Shown one piece after another: positions 46,556-56,250 of a DNA stretch of 64,000 nucleotides (positions are counted from its first letter, which is position 1; each line of letters opens with the position of its first letter). The notes below the pieces were generated by a model, which was not told the DNA's origin, searched no databases, and saw nothing but the letters and a program-made list of their open reading frames with translations. The DNA is from Terrimonas_B sp041743125 (GTDB lineage Bacteria; Bacteroidota; Bacteroidia; Chitinophagales; Chitinophagaceae): the NCBI GenBank assembly GCA_041743125.1, contig JBGTNK010000189.1, positions 1 through 64,000 on the forward strand, read 5' to 3'. The position numbers and the translations under genes were made by a program.

Positions 46556-49345
46556 TTACCTGGCTTTAATAAATTTAGCCTGCTTTATTTCATCTTTATT
46601 TTGTACAGAAATGAAATATATGCCCGAGTTCCAGTTGGGTAGATTTTGGATATAAATTATGTTATGGCCTTTGTTTACATCTTCTTTAAAGCTTTGTAAT
46701 AATCTGCCGGCTATATCTCTTATCTGAATCGTGATGCGATCTTTATTCGCAGATGAATACGACAATGAAAAATTACTGATTACCGGGTTTGGAATCACTT
46801 TTAATGTACTCATCTCCCCACCAGATAACGTTTTAACAACTACCGAATACTTAATAATTGAACCATGTTCAACAATTTTAAGCCTGTAAAAATTATTGCC
46901 CGGGAAAAAACTTGCGTCACCAAATTCATAAAGGTTTGATCCGGCTGTATTACGGGCATACTGCCGGTTTATAGGCAAATAATTAATACCGTCTGAACTC
47001 CGCTCTAATTCAAAATAATCAATATTTGATTCCAGGTCCGTTTTCCATTTTACAAGGTTGGCTGACCCATTTTGGGTCACACTGAATTTATGAAGGAAAA
47101 TAGGTAAGGAGGTAGTACAGTTAGGATATATCTGTGAAGAATCAATTGTTGAAAGGCCGGCTTCATCAGTGACTTTTAATTTAATGAGCCAATGATAATT
47201 CTCACCCGTACAGCCTATCCGTGAAATAACGGCAGAGGTTTGCGGGTTTGGATCCGTAGGCTCAGGGTGAGAATGATTATTATGAATCAGGATGGTTTGC
47301 CATTCATACACCAACTGACCAGCATTATGTTCAGCATCTGAAACGTCAGCAGTAAGCAAATAGGTAGTATCTCCTGCCACTTTGTATTTTGAATTATTCA
47401 CCGGACTGGTAATATTTACAACCGGCGGGGTATTGTTGATAGAAATAATGAACTGTTCTGTTGCAGTTGCACCACCATTATCTGTTACCGTTAATTTTAC
47501 AACAAACTTTTTCGGGCCTTTTGTGGTAGTAAATGTGTGGTCAGGAGTTCTTGAAGAACTTAGATTATTGGGATCGGTTGGATCATCAAAATTCCATGCG
47601 TAACTCAGGATACTGCCATCCGGATCATATGAATCGTTGGCATCAAAAAAAACTTGTAATGAAGTGGCGGGACTAAAAAAGTTATCTGCTTTTATTATAG
47701 AAACCGGGGGAATATTTCCTCCAAAGTATATTTTCTTAACAGCTGATGAACCCGGAGAACCATTGCCAACCGTTATATAAACAATGGAACCGTCTACCGG
47801 ATTTTCAGTAAGGCAAACTATTGAGCCTATATTAGAAACAAAATCATCTACCCGGGTCACCTTATCTGTATTTTCAATGGTTACTTTCTTTATCCATTTT
47901 TCTCCATAATCCGCCATCAGGTAGGTGTTCTTATAACCCGGAGGGAACGTATTACCGGCTCCTGTATACCAGATGCCGCCAACACTGCTATTACCATTAA
48001 AAACCTGGCCGGTTACGTTGGATGCGGGAGTACCAATGGTGGCAACCGATGCATTTCCTGCGCCGTTAAATGTGCCTACCCTGGCATTTGCATTGGGAGG
48101 TGTATAATCCTTATTTGCATGGATCCAGTCTAATGCCGGTCTTGCATGAATGTACCGAATATCCGAACCTATTAATGTGGATGAACAGGGATAATAAATA
48201 CTGGCATCTTTCGCTGCATTATCCTGCCTGATCAATTCATTAAACCGAACAAATTGTCTTCCTTCACAATCGATTCCCGCCGGAATAGGCACCTCTTTAT
48301 TTTCTGTATTAATGGATACATAGGTTTCAGGATTGTGGCCTTCAAACAATGGCCATCCGAAATTCATGCCTGGTTGTTTTGCCACATTGAATTCTTCCCA
48401 TGTTCCAAAACCAACATCACCAATTAAAATATCTCCAATGTGACCTTCAGATGGATTGTTAGAACCTTGTCCGGGCTTTATAGAAATACGATATGGATTT
48501 CGCAGACCCAGGGCCCATATCCTGGATTTAGCAGAACGTGGTGCCGAAGCTTCGAAAAAAGGATTACTGCTAATACCGTCCCCCGTTTCAGGATCTAATC
48601 TCAGCAGTTTGCCATTTAATGAAGTAAGCATTTGAGAACGAAAGGCCCCTACATTTTCATCCGGTCTTATTATGCCATCATTCAGCGCCTGAACATAAAA
48701 AGAATTTCCACCCGGGCCTATGTCATTTCCTATAAAACTAGCCCCGTCACCCATTGACGCCAGTAAAGTGCCATCCGATGCAAATACCAGGCTGCCGGTA
48801 CCGTGTGATAAATGGAGAATAGGTACTCCTGTAGTTTTTGTTTCCCCTAATAAAATCTTTCGGCTTGATGAAATAGCGACGAGATTACCACCCGAAGTGG
48901 TTGTGGTATACCGGGTGATCCTTCCGATTGTTGCCGCATTATATTGATTAGTATTTGGAGAATAGGATGGCGTACCAAATCTCAACAGGTGATGTCGGTC
49001 CACAACATACGATACGTAAATATGTCCATTACTTTCAAATTGCGGATCCAGGGCAAAACCCAGCAATCCGAAATCATTATAATTTCCAACTTCTTCCTCA
49101 ATATTTAAAACGGCAGTTGCTTGTTTTACAAAATCGCCTGCACCATTTTTAATGCATACAAATACTTTTCCTGCTTTTTCCCAAACGAAAAGTTTGTCTC
49201 CTGATTTGGAGAACATAGCTCCCACAGGTTGCACCCAATTAACAGATGTAGTAGCATTGGTAACAATAAAGCCTGCCGGTAAAGTTTGGGATTTTGAAAG
49301 CACAGATAAAAGAACCAAACTGAATAGAAGTACAAATTTTTTCAT
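46556..49345 (-). CDS. GSDH-PKD T9SS protein, paralogue 1
   Basis: 929 residues. Signal peptide (SKSQ); GSDH-type beta-propeller from about 25 to 540 (FGLLGFALDPQF, GKLLRLDPETGDG, WALGLRNPYRISIKPG, FGWPLFEGHNPE); a PKD domain (NDSYDPDGSILSYAWNFDDP) at about 560-640; a PKD-adjacent domain containing a histidine-rich HNNHSHP motif; an FN3-like pre-sorting domain (ELERSSDGINYL) and a T9SS tail (VIPNPVISNF...GIYFISV). By family it would be a PQQ/Ca-dependent sugar dehydrogenase-like protein acting outside the cell, but this is not demonstrated. The tandem gene at 49776 has the same architecture. Confidence 0.88.
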   Translation of the reverse strand: MKKFVLLFSLVLLSVLSKSQTLPAGFIVTNATTSVNWVQPVGAMFSKSGDKLFVWEKAGKVFVCIKNGAGDFVKQATAVLNIEEEVGNYNDFGLLGFALDPQFESNGHIYVSYVVDRHHLLRFGTPSYSPNTNQYNAATIGRITRYTTTTSGGNLVAISSSRKILLGETKTTGVPILHLSHGTGSLVFASDGTLLASMGDGASFIGNDIGPGGNSFYVQALNDGIIRPDENVGAFRSQMLTSLNGKLLRLDPETGDGISSNPFFEASAPRSAKSRIWALGLRNPYRISIKPGQGSNNPSEGHIGDILIGDVGFGTWEEFNVAKQPGMNFGWPLFEGHNPETYVSINTENKEVPIPAGIDCEGRQFVRFNELIRQDNAAKDASIYYPCSSTLIGSDIRYIHARPALDWIHANKDYTPPNANARVGTFNGAGNASVATIGTPASNVTGQVFNGNSSVGGIWYTGAGNTFPPGYKNTYLMADYGEKWIKKVTIENTDKVTRVDDFVSNIGSIVCLTENPVDGSIVYITVGNGSPGSSAVKKIYFGGNIPPVSIIKADNFFSPATSLQVFFDANDSYDPDGSILSYAWNFDDPTDPNNLSSSRTPDHTFTTTKGPKKFVVKLTVTDNGGATATEQFIISINNTPPVVNITSPVNNSKYKVAGDTTYLLTADVSDAEHNAGQLVYEWQTILIHNNHSHPEPTDPNPQTSAVISRIGCTGENYHWLIKLKVTDEAGLSTIDSSQIYPNCTTSLPIFLHKFSVTQNGSANLVKWKTDLESNIDYFELERSSDGINYLPINRQYARNTAGSNLYEFGDASFFPGNNFYRLKIVEHGSIIKYSVVVKTLSGGEMSTLKVIPNPVISNFSLSYSSANKDRITIQIRDIAGRLLQSFKEDVNKGHNIIYIQNLPNWNSGIYFISVQNKDEIKQAKFIKAR

Positions 49346-49775
49346 TAAAAAAAGTTTAAGCCAAACGGTGTATCATTAGCGCCACGGGTAATCATAAATT
49401 ACCAAAAGAGAGACATAACCTTACAGGTACCTTACAGAGGATTGGAGAAAAGAAATCAATTAATAAAGAAAAAGGCTACATAGAAGATAGAGGGGTAATC
49501 CGGATAGCTGGATGAAGTATATGAGAGCTAAAATAGATTAAAAATTCTGAAAATGAAATGCTTTGCTCTATTTTATATATTTTATTTCTTGATTGCGTTT
49601 ATTCCAAAAAAGAAAGCCCTTTTTCTAATCTGCAATAGTTCTACGTGTTTAACTCTGCAAAATAATCCGTTGGCTGCTCCTAAAAAAGGGGATACAGTTT
49701 AGTTGGAAAACAAGGCGATCATTTTTAAAAAAAAAGAGGCAATCAATTTGAAATGATTGCCTCCGGATAGTAGCT
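49346..49775. other. Intergenic stretch between the two GSDH-PKD paralogues
   Basis: 430 nt holding the terminator of the right-hand gene (49727-49763) and the promoter of the left-hand gene. A 14-nt box TTACAGAGGATTGG (49432-49445) recurs upstream of the other paralogue at 52706-52719. No coding sequence seen. Confidence 0.55.
49727..49763 (-). terminator. Rho-independent terminator after GSDH-PKD paralogue 2
   Basis: Perfect 10-nt stem GAGGCAATCA (49736-49745) and TGATTGCCTC (49754-49763), loop ATTTGAAA, followed on the minus strand by a run of nine T. Confidence 0.85.
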
Positions 49776-52601
49776 TTATTTTGTTTTCACAAACTTAGTT
49801 TGTTTTATTTCATCCTTATTTTGGATGGAAAGAACGTAGATACCAGCTGGCCAGTTCGGTAAGTTTTGAAGATAGATTGCATTTTGGCCCCGGTTTACAT
49901 TTTCGGTAAGCGTATGAATAACCCTTCCCACATTATCCCTGACCTGTATAGTAACCCGATCATCATTGGGAGATTTATACAATACTGAAAAATTATTAAC
50001 CACCGGATTAGGAACTATTTTTAACGGGACATCTTCGCCCTCTGAATTCGTTCTTACAATTACAGAATAGCGAATAATATTACCGTGCTCTACCATTTTT
50101 AACCGGTAATAATTATAGCCTGGCTTAAATTTATCATCTGCAAAACTATAATGACTGGTACCAGCTATATTTCTTGCATCCTGCTTGTTTATGGTTGAAA
50201 AATGAATGCCATCGGTACTACGTTCAACTTCAAAATATTCAATATTAGACTCCAGTTCCGTGCTCCATTTTACCAGGTTCATTGTTGATTTTTGGGTAAC
50301 GCTGAATTTATGTAAAATCAGGGGCAGGGTATTGCTGCAATCCGGATAGATCCTGGATTGTGCAGTTGTAGAGAGGCCCGCATCGTCCGTAACAGTTAAC
50401 TGTACCAACCAGCTATAATTATCACCATTGCACCCGATTCTGGCAATTAAAGCTGAGGTTTCTACTGTTGGATCAATAGAACCAGGATGAGAATGATTAT
50501 TATGTACCAGCGTAGACTGCCATGCGTAAGTCAATTGCCCGGGACCCTGTTCGGCATCAGTTACTGCAGCACTTAATGTATAAGTTGTATCCGGTCCCAA
50601 TCGGTATTTATGATTATTTATTGGGGAAGTAATGTCAATCTGTGGAGGAGTGTTATTTATAGATACAACAAATTGTCTTTCGGCTGTAGCCCCCAGGTCA
50701 TCCGTAACAGTTAGTGCAACTGTAAATTTTTTAGGAACTCCCGGCGTAGTGGTAAAAGTATGGCTGGGGTTTGAAAGTGTACTCAGGTTATCCGGGCTTC
50801 CGGGATCTCCAAAATCCCAAGCATATGTGGCAATGGTTCCATCGGGATCCGAAGAAGTAGATCCATTAAAATTGACGGATAGCGTTGACGAAGGAGTAAA
50901 ATAATTGTCCGCACTAATTTTGGCTATGGGTGGTTTATTACCACCATATGAAATTTTTCTTACAATAGTTGTGGTACCATAATCATAATCCAGAAGCGCC
51001 ACACATATGTAAACAATGGATCCATCTATTGGGTTTTCAGTCATACTAACTACCCCACCAATATCCGTAGCAAAATCATCCACCGTGGTTACGACGTCAG
51101 TAAAATCAATACCCAGCCTTCTTATCCATCTCCCTCCAAAATCGGAAACCAGGAAGGTATTTTTATACTCCGGAGGAAAAGAATTACCAGCTCCCGTGTA
51201 CCAAATACCACCGGTGGATGCATTTCCCTCAAAATCTGTTGTGGCAATTACATTTGATTCAGGAGTTCCGATATTGGGCCAGATAGCGTTGCCCCCAGCA
51301 TCGAACCTGGGAACAAATACCTTACCTGGCACGTGGGCCCAATCAATGGCCGGCCTGGCATGAATATAACGGATTCCTGACCTTAAAAAGTCACCGCTAC
51401 AATCACTAAAAATATCGCTGTTTTTTGCCGCATTATCCTGTTTGATTAACTCATGGAAAAACAAGGTATCCCTGCCGTTGCATATGGGTCTCAATTCCTC
51501 CCTGTTTTTTGTATATATATACCCCCAATAACTTTTGTTAGGTTCTGCAGAGGGACCATTTCCCTCATAGATTGGCCAGCCAAAATTTTGGCCAGGCGCT
51601 TTTACTATGTTCAGTTCTTCCGACTGGCCATAACCTACATCCCCAACAAATACTTCTCCTATATCACCGGCACTTGGATTGGTAGATCCTGTACCTGGCT
51701 TTACAGACATGCGAAATGGATTTCGCAGGCCCAGTGCCCATACTCTTGATTTTGCAGCACGTGGTTCCGTAGGATCAAAAAAAGGATTACTGGCTATGCC
51801 ATCTCCTGTTTCCGCATCCAGCCTCAGTAATTTGCCACTTAGGGAATTCAGCATCTGGCTTCTAAACGCACCTACATCTTCATACCTGCTAATAATACCA
51901 TCTGCCAGGGCATCCTGGTAATAGGTATTGGTTTGAATGTTAGGATCATTATTGGTAGCAGCGCCTACATCTGTATCGTCATAACTCGCCCCATCACCAC
52001 TTGTTGCCAGCAGAGTTCCGTCGGCTGCAAAAGAAAGGCTGCCTACACTATGCGATTTATGTAAAATAGGAATCCCTGTTGTCTTTGACTCACCCAGTAA
52101 AATTTTTCGGGTTGCCTTATCAGCCACCAGGTTTCCACTGACAATGCTGGTAGTGTATCGTGTAATTCTGCCAATTGTGGCACTGTTATAATTATTTGTG
52201 CCGGTGCTATAACCATTAGCAGCATTGCCATCGGTCAAAAGATGATGCCTGTCAACAACATAATAAAGATATATATAACCGTTACTTGTAAAATTTGGAT
52301 CATAGGTAAAGCCAAGCAATCCATTATCAAACCAGTTTCCAACTTCATCAGAAATATCAATTACCGGAAGTATTTGCCGGTAATACTGGCCTGCAGGTTG
52401 CCGGTTATTTACATACACTCGTCCTCTTTTTTCCCAAAGAAAAAGCTGCATTCCATCTTTAGAAAATAGAGCACCTACTGGTTCCACCCATTGATCATAG
52501 TTTGTAGCTTCAGTAGTAAAAAATCCGGCAGAAGGAAAGGTTTGCGCCCTTAGTGCTACACTCATACCAAGCACAAAGGCAAAGAGTAAAAATTTTTTCA
52601 T
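49776..52601 (-). CDS. GSDH-PKD T9SS protein, paralogue 2
   Basis: 941 residues, same layout as the gene to the left: signal peptide (ALRAQ), GSDH propeller (NGLLGFTYDPNF, GKLLRLDAETGDG, WALGLRNPFRMSVKPG, FGWPIYEGNGPS), PKD domain (STSSDPDGTIATYAWDFGDP), a domain with the same HNNHSHP motif, an FN3-like domain (EVERSTDGIHFS) and a T9SS tail (VPNPVVNNFSVLY...GIYVLSI). The many identical motifs show a tandem duplication followed by divergence. Differences cluster in the loops of the propeller, so substrate preference may differ. Confidence 0.88.
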   Translation of the reverse strand: MKKFLLFAFVLGMSVALRAQTFPSAGFFTTEATNYDQWVEPVGALFSKDGMQLFLWEKRGRVYVNNRQPAGQYYRQILPVIDISDEVGNWFDNGLLGFTYDPNFTSNGYIYLYYVVDRHHLLTDGNAANGYSTGTNNYNSATIGRITRYTTSIVSGNLVADKATRKILLGESKTTGIPILHKSHSVGSLSFAADGTLLATSGDGASYDDTDVGAATNNDPNIQTNTYYQDALADGIISRYEDVGAFRSQMLNSLSGKLLRLDAETGDGIASNPFFDPTEPRAAKSRVWALGLRNPFRMSVKPGTGSTNPSAGDIGEVFVGDVGYGQSEELNIVKAPGQNFGWPIYEGNGPSAEPNKSYWGYIYTKNREELRPICNGRDTLFFHELIKQDNAAKNSDIFSDCSGDFLRSGIRYIHARPAIDWAHVPGKVFVPRFDAGGNAIWPNIGTPESNVIATTDFEGNASTGGIWYTGAGNSFPPEYKNTFLVSDFGGRWIRRLGIDFTDVVTTVDDFATDIGGVVSMTENPIDGSIVYICVALLDYDYGTTTIVRKISYGGNKPPIAKISADNYFTPSSTLSVNFNGSTSSDPDGTIATYAWDFGDPGSPDNLSTLSNPSHTFTTTPGVPKKFTVALTVTDDLGATAERQFVVSINNTPPQIDITSPINNHKYRLGPDTTYTLSAAVTDAEQGPGQLTYAWQSTLVHNNHSHPGSIDPTVETSALIARIGCNGDNYSWLVQLTVTDDAGLSTTAQSRIYPDCSNTLPLILHKFSVTQKSTMNLVKWSTELESNIEYFEVERSTDGIHFSTINKQDARNIAGTSHYSFADDKFKPGYNYYRLKMVEHGNIIRYSVIVRTNSEGEDVPLKIVPNPVVNNFSVLYKSPNDDRVTIQVRDNVGRVIHTLTENVNRGQNAIYLQNLPNWPAGIYVLSIQNKDEIKQTKFVKTK

Positions 52602-53372
52602 GAAAAAACGTTTATCAAATCCAGCGAAAAAATAGGGTTATAAATCAAAAAATAAGTGACAGGATATTGTGTACTAATTTTTTAATTAATCGGTATCTAT
52701 AATTTTTACAGAGGATTGGGGGTACAGTAAATTAACTGACAGTCAAAGACTAAAGAAGTTTTACCGGGAAATTCAGGGGAGTGGACTTTTCAATTATAGC
52801 ACAAGATAAAAAAAGGGAATGGAAATCATAATTAATTCTATTTTTTCTTTATCAACTTTTGAAAAAAAATTTAGTGCATTAAATATGAACATTGTGGATA
52901 ACTTAAATCCTCCTTTTTCAACACTTCAACTGTATTTTTTTGCCCTTTTTCTAGAAAAAGAATTCCAGGACTTTTTTTGATTCTAAATCATATCGTACAA
53001 CAAACAATAAAACCCGGGGAAAATCTTGCCGGGTTCCCCTTCTAATTCGTGGTCTTTTCAATTTACTTTAACCACTAAGTGGCAGTCCATTTAACCATAA
53101 TGCAGCTAAATGTTTTTTAATACGTAATTCCAGAATCACATTCATTTCATTAGAATCTTTTAAAAAGGCTTGCAAATGAAGAAAGGAGTTATTAGGTTTG
53201 TCGGAGAATATAAAATTTAACCTTCTTAAGAATCAAACCGGTCATATAAAACCTTTACCTGGTTGGCCCTGATAAAAAAGAGTGATTGTCCTGATTCAAA
53301 TCCATGTTTAAATAACCTTTTTCGTTTATCCAATTTTTCTGTGGGCTTTAGTAAACAACTTAAACCCCTGGA
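52602..53372. other. Long intergenic stretch upstream of GSDH-PKD paralogue 2
   Basis: 771 nt, AT-rich. It contains the box TTACAGAGGATTGG (52706-52719) also found upstream of paralogue 1, and a CCCGG/CCGGG hairpin near 53015-53038. A 53-codon frame at 52819-52980 has no recognisable family and is not called. Confidence 0.5.
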
Positions 53373-53795
53373 ATGAAAATTATTTTAATCTCCTTTACAA
53401 TGATAGTTCAATGCTGTATTCAGGGATCTGCGAATGCCCAAAACAATAACAAACCCACAAACATGATATACGCAAACTCTGAATTATCAGATGTAAAATG
53501 TGCGTATATTATTTCCTTTAATGGTAATTCAAATAATGAACGGATTCTATTAAACTGGACCCTGGATAAAAACCAGGAAATTGACCTGGTGGAGGTGGAG
53601 AGAAGCAGTGACGGAAAGAATTTCATTTTTTCCGGATTGATATTTGGAACAAATCAAAACGGAAAAACGAATTACTTGTACTACGAAAAAAATAAGAAGG
53701 GTATTATTAACTACCGTCTAAAAATATTACATAAGGATAAAACGGTCGATTATTCTGCCGTCATTTCACAGGGAACAGCACTGGCCACACTATAA
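53373..53795 (+). CDS. Small secreted FN3-like protein without sorting tail
   Basis: 140 residues: signal peptide (SANAQ), then a single beta-domain (IISFNGNSNNERILLNWTLD, VEVERSSDGKNF, INYRLKILHKD) that has the same pattern as the domain directly before the T9SS tail in the neighbouring giant proteins (for example EIERS-DG). Unlike those it stops after this domain, with no tail. It is probably exported to the periplasm. It could be a shortened gene or a deliberately free module. It stands alone. Confidence 0.7.
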   Translation: MKIILISFTMIVQCCIQGSANAQNNNKPTNMIYANSELSDVKCAYIISFNGNSNNERILLNWTLDKNQEIDLVEVERSSDGKNFIFSGLIFGTNQNGKTNYLYYEKNKKGIINYRLKILHKDKTVDYSAVISQGTALATL

Positions 53796-54328
53796 AAAAT
53801 CATTCATGTCAGAAAAAATAAAAAATAGCTTGCAGGAAAGTTACAATCGTCTAAAGAATGCAGTAAAAAAAGTGCTGAAACCCAGGCGAAATTCCATTCC
53901 GCATTTAACATTGCAACCGATCCGAAATAAAAGCAGGTTGGAGAATTATATACCAAGACAATTGATCCGCTTAAGAGTATAGTTAGAAATTTAAGGACAG
54001 GATATTCAAATAAATGGCAATATATAAATGCTGTCTCACTCCCATATATCTACTTAATTTCAGGAAAGCTTCCACGTGCAAGACAAACTAATTACAACGG
54101 GGGATTTGATGGCTTTTTCAAAGCCACTGCTTAGTCGCAGACTAAGCACAGCATCCTATAATTTTATTATTCTTTACTGATTTCTAGAAATGGAAGACTC
54201 CGGACAGCAGGGGAAGCACAACCCTTCATCATTTTTTATTCTTTCATCTTCCGGTTTTATTCATCTTTCTTTTTCTTTTGCCTAAAACACTTCAGACAAA
54301 GGGGGAAACAAATCTATTCTGGTATAAT
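53796..54328. other. Intergenic stretch with possible gene remnant
   Basis: 533 nt. A 58-codon frame at 53806-53982 is of unknown nature. In another frame an open stretch continues from 53931 to the TAG at 54132-54134 (with an in-frame TAA at 53928-53930 just before it), unlike any family I recognise; it may be a decayed gene. A perfect 9-nt hairpin TGCTTAGTC/GACTAAGCA lies at 54128-54148, overlapping that stop, and may be a terminator. Confidence 0.3.
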
Positions 54329-54679
54329 TTAAAAAAAATCTAATACCAAGCTTTCTTCGTCAGGTGGGATAATTCCTATTGGAACATAAGTTCCTATTTT
54401 TCCATTTGGAAGCTTTATTGTTTGCGGGTATTCTCTCATTGTATCCTTCAACATAGAATTACAAGTAGGACAGCAAGTTGAACCAGCAACTTCGCTAGAG
54501 GATAAGCCCTTCGCATTGGGATTTTCCCAGTCTATTACAAATAACTCTCCGCACTGAATGCATGTTGTCAAAGAAAAAATGGACCAGCCTTCATAAGCTA
54601 AGTAATATACAGGATAGTCGTTTACACTTGGATAATCATTAATAAAAGCTTTATAACATCTAATTTTTCTCTTTCTCAT
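54329..54679 (-). CDS. Probable immunity protein of the orphan RHS toxin (double CxxC)
   Basis: 116 residues, no family recognised. It has CIQCG and CCPTC pairs that could bind a zinc ion. Its ATG overlaps the TGA of the toxin reading frame by four bases (ATGA), so the two are translationally linked, as is usual for polymorphic toxin and immunity pairs. Cytoplasmic, no signal peptide. The immunity role is inference from position only. Confidence 0.6.
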   Translation of the reverse strand: MRKRKIRCYKAFINDYPSVNDYPVYYLAYEGWSIFSLTTCIQCGELFVIDWENPNAKGLSSSEVAGSTCCPTCNSMLKDTMREYPQTIKLPNGKIGTYVPIGIIPPDEESLVLDFF

Positions 54680-55895
54680 TGTATGCGATTTCCAACTTTA
54701 TCACCTTGTCTAATTAATAAATTTTCTGTACCGGGAGCTCTTACTGAAGGAGCCTTTAATATATTAGATCCTTGTGTAAAGGGTAGTGATTGTTTAAAAT
54801 ACCAAGAAGGAGGGTCAATCAATCGTGGTTTACTTAATGGATATTTCACTTCGAAAACTGCAGGCTTCATGCCCGGCTAATGAAAAGAAAATCTTTGATT
54901 GCCCCCTCAACCGTTGTATTAGCATAAATACCATCATTTCCTAACCGGCCTGCAGCACCAGATCTAAAAAAACCATTTTTAAAAGTAGATCCTGCAAACT
55001 CTGGGTTGATTGCCCTGTATCCAACTCCTTCTCCAATAGTACCGAGTCTGCTAAATTTAAGAACACCAACATAAGGAGCAACACTCAAAGTAAATTTTCC
55101 ACCGTGCTCTAAAGCATCTCCAAAGTTACCACGGTTACAGGAAGTTGTCATTTCGTCAAACTCCCTAAAAGGTGTTTCAATAAAATCCTTAGCAGCATTT
55201 CCTAATCCCTTCGCTAGATTCTTTGGCTTTACGTTTTCTGCTATTTGCTTTTGTCTTGCTTCTCTTTCTGCATTAAGCTCAACCATTTCTTGTGCAGGAC
55301 TGGGCTTAGGTCTATCAACTGCTTGACTTGGCTGAGGCGAAGGTTTTACATTCTTTCAAAAATTTGACTTTCTTTCTTCTACTTCATCTTTAAATTGCAA
55401 ATCCAGCTTTATCTTATGATATAAGCGGCTTTGCTGATTGATATAAGACTCTTCTGCACCATCTAAATCTATTGCTTCAATCGGCTTATTTCCAGCAAAC
55501 TGATAAAGTGTGTACCAAGGGTAGTCCTTCGAGAGAGGATCAACACTCAAAAACCTCCCCAACCTCGGATCATAAATCCTCATCCCATCATCCTGCTGGT
55601 TGCCTTCACCTTTCACCTCATTATCATTTTCCTTCCCATTAAACCCATATCTATAACTTTCGGTTGCAGCATACTTTCTACCAGGGATCAGCATGCCAAA
55701 TGGATGGTAATCATTTTGTGAAAGAACTTCTGCAATATAATAATTTACTATTCCGCTGCTGTCATTACCAATCTTTTTATCACTGATGGCGCTTAATACA
55801 TTTCCTAAATGATTGCTTAACACACAGGCCCGGCTGCCCAATAACATGGGTTGAGGGTTTGCACCTTGCCAGGAAATACGGTTGTTTTTATTTTT
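54676..55895 (-). pseudogene. Orphan RHS C-terminal fragment with toxin domain (one stop codon, one frameshift)
   Basis: Three frame segments make one ancestral 3' end. The first (about 55895-55356) has the RHS repeat-associated core: LSNHLGNVLS, YHPFGMLIPGRKY, YRYGFNGKEND, YDPRLGRFLSVDPLSKDYPWYTLYQFAGN. An in-frame TGA at 55356-55358 interrupts it; the same frame then runs on through a Pro-rich linker and a cargo domain (YRAINPEFAGSTF, GNDGIYANTTVEGAI) to a stop at 54867-54869, where a missing base shifts to a frame ending at 54676 (PAVFEVKYPLSKP, SVRAPGTENLLIRQG). The cargo looks like a distinct toxin domain, perhaps ADP-ribosyltransferase-like. No upstream RHS body exists: the fragment starts just after the regulator gene. 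Inactive unless recombined into a full RHS gene. Confidence 0.8.
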
Positions 55896-55903
55896 ATTTA
55901 ATA

Positions 55904-56194
55904 CTAATTTCCTGATCCCAGGTATCCCTGAAGATCCTTTATATATTGCTCAAAGGCGGTCACTCCCTTTTTTGTAATCCGGCAGCTGGTTAGCGGGTAA
56001 TTATCTTTAAATTTCTTATTTACTTCAATGTAACCCGCCTCTTTTAATTTTTGTATCTGCACACTGAGGTTTCCGGCACTTGCATTTGTTTTCTCTTTAA
56101 GAAAAGTAAACTCAGCTTCTTTTACACTGATAAGAAGTGAAATGACTGCCAATCGTAATTGTGAATGCAATATTGGATCCAGATCTTTAAACAT
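55904..56194 (-). CDS. Winged-helix transcriptional regulator (HTH_34-like)
   Basis: 96 residues, a single winged helix: HSQLRLAVISLLI, AEFTFLKEKTNASAGNLSVQIQKLKEAGYIEV (HTH) and SCRITKKGVTAFEQYI (wing and C-terminal helix). This is the short ArsR/MarR-like class that in Bacteroidota often regulates an adjacent membrane protein. Its neighbour 56 nt upstream on the same strand encodes such a protein. No ligand site is visible. Confidence 0.85.
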   Translation of the reverse strand: MFKDLDPILHSQLRLAVISLLISVKEAEFTFLKEKTNASAGNLSVQIQKLKEAGYIEVNKKFKDNYPLTSCRITKKGVTAFEQYIKDLQGYLGSGN

Positions 56195-56250
56195 TCCTGC
56201 CCGCTTGTACCTTTTTATATTTTCGATATTTTATTCTCATTATTAAGAAA

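Noticed and set aside
52819..52980. 53-codon frame in the gap before the FN3-like gene
   Set aside because: AT-rich, no family and no supporting context.
54683..54880. Plus-strand open frame over the toxin fragment
   Set aside because: Antisense to a frame with clear RHS cargo pattern.
55356..55358. Recoding of TGA as Trp in the RHS frame
   Set aside because: TGA ends many intact genes in the window, for example the genes ending at 2081 and 6965, so it is a normal stop here.
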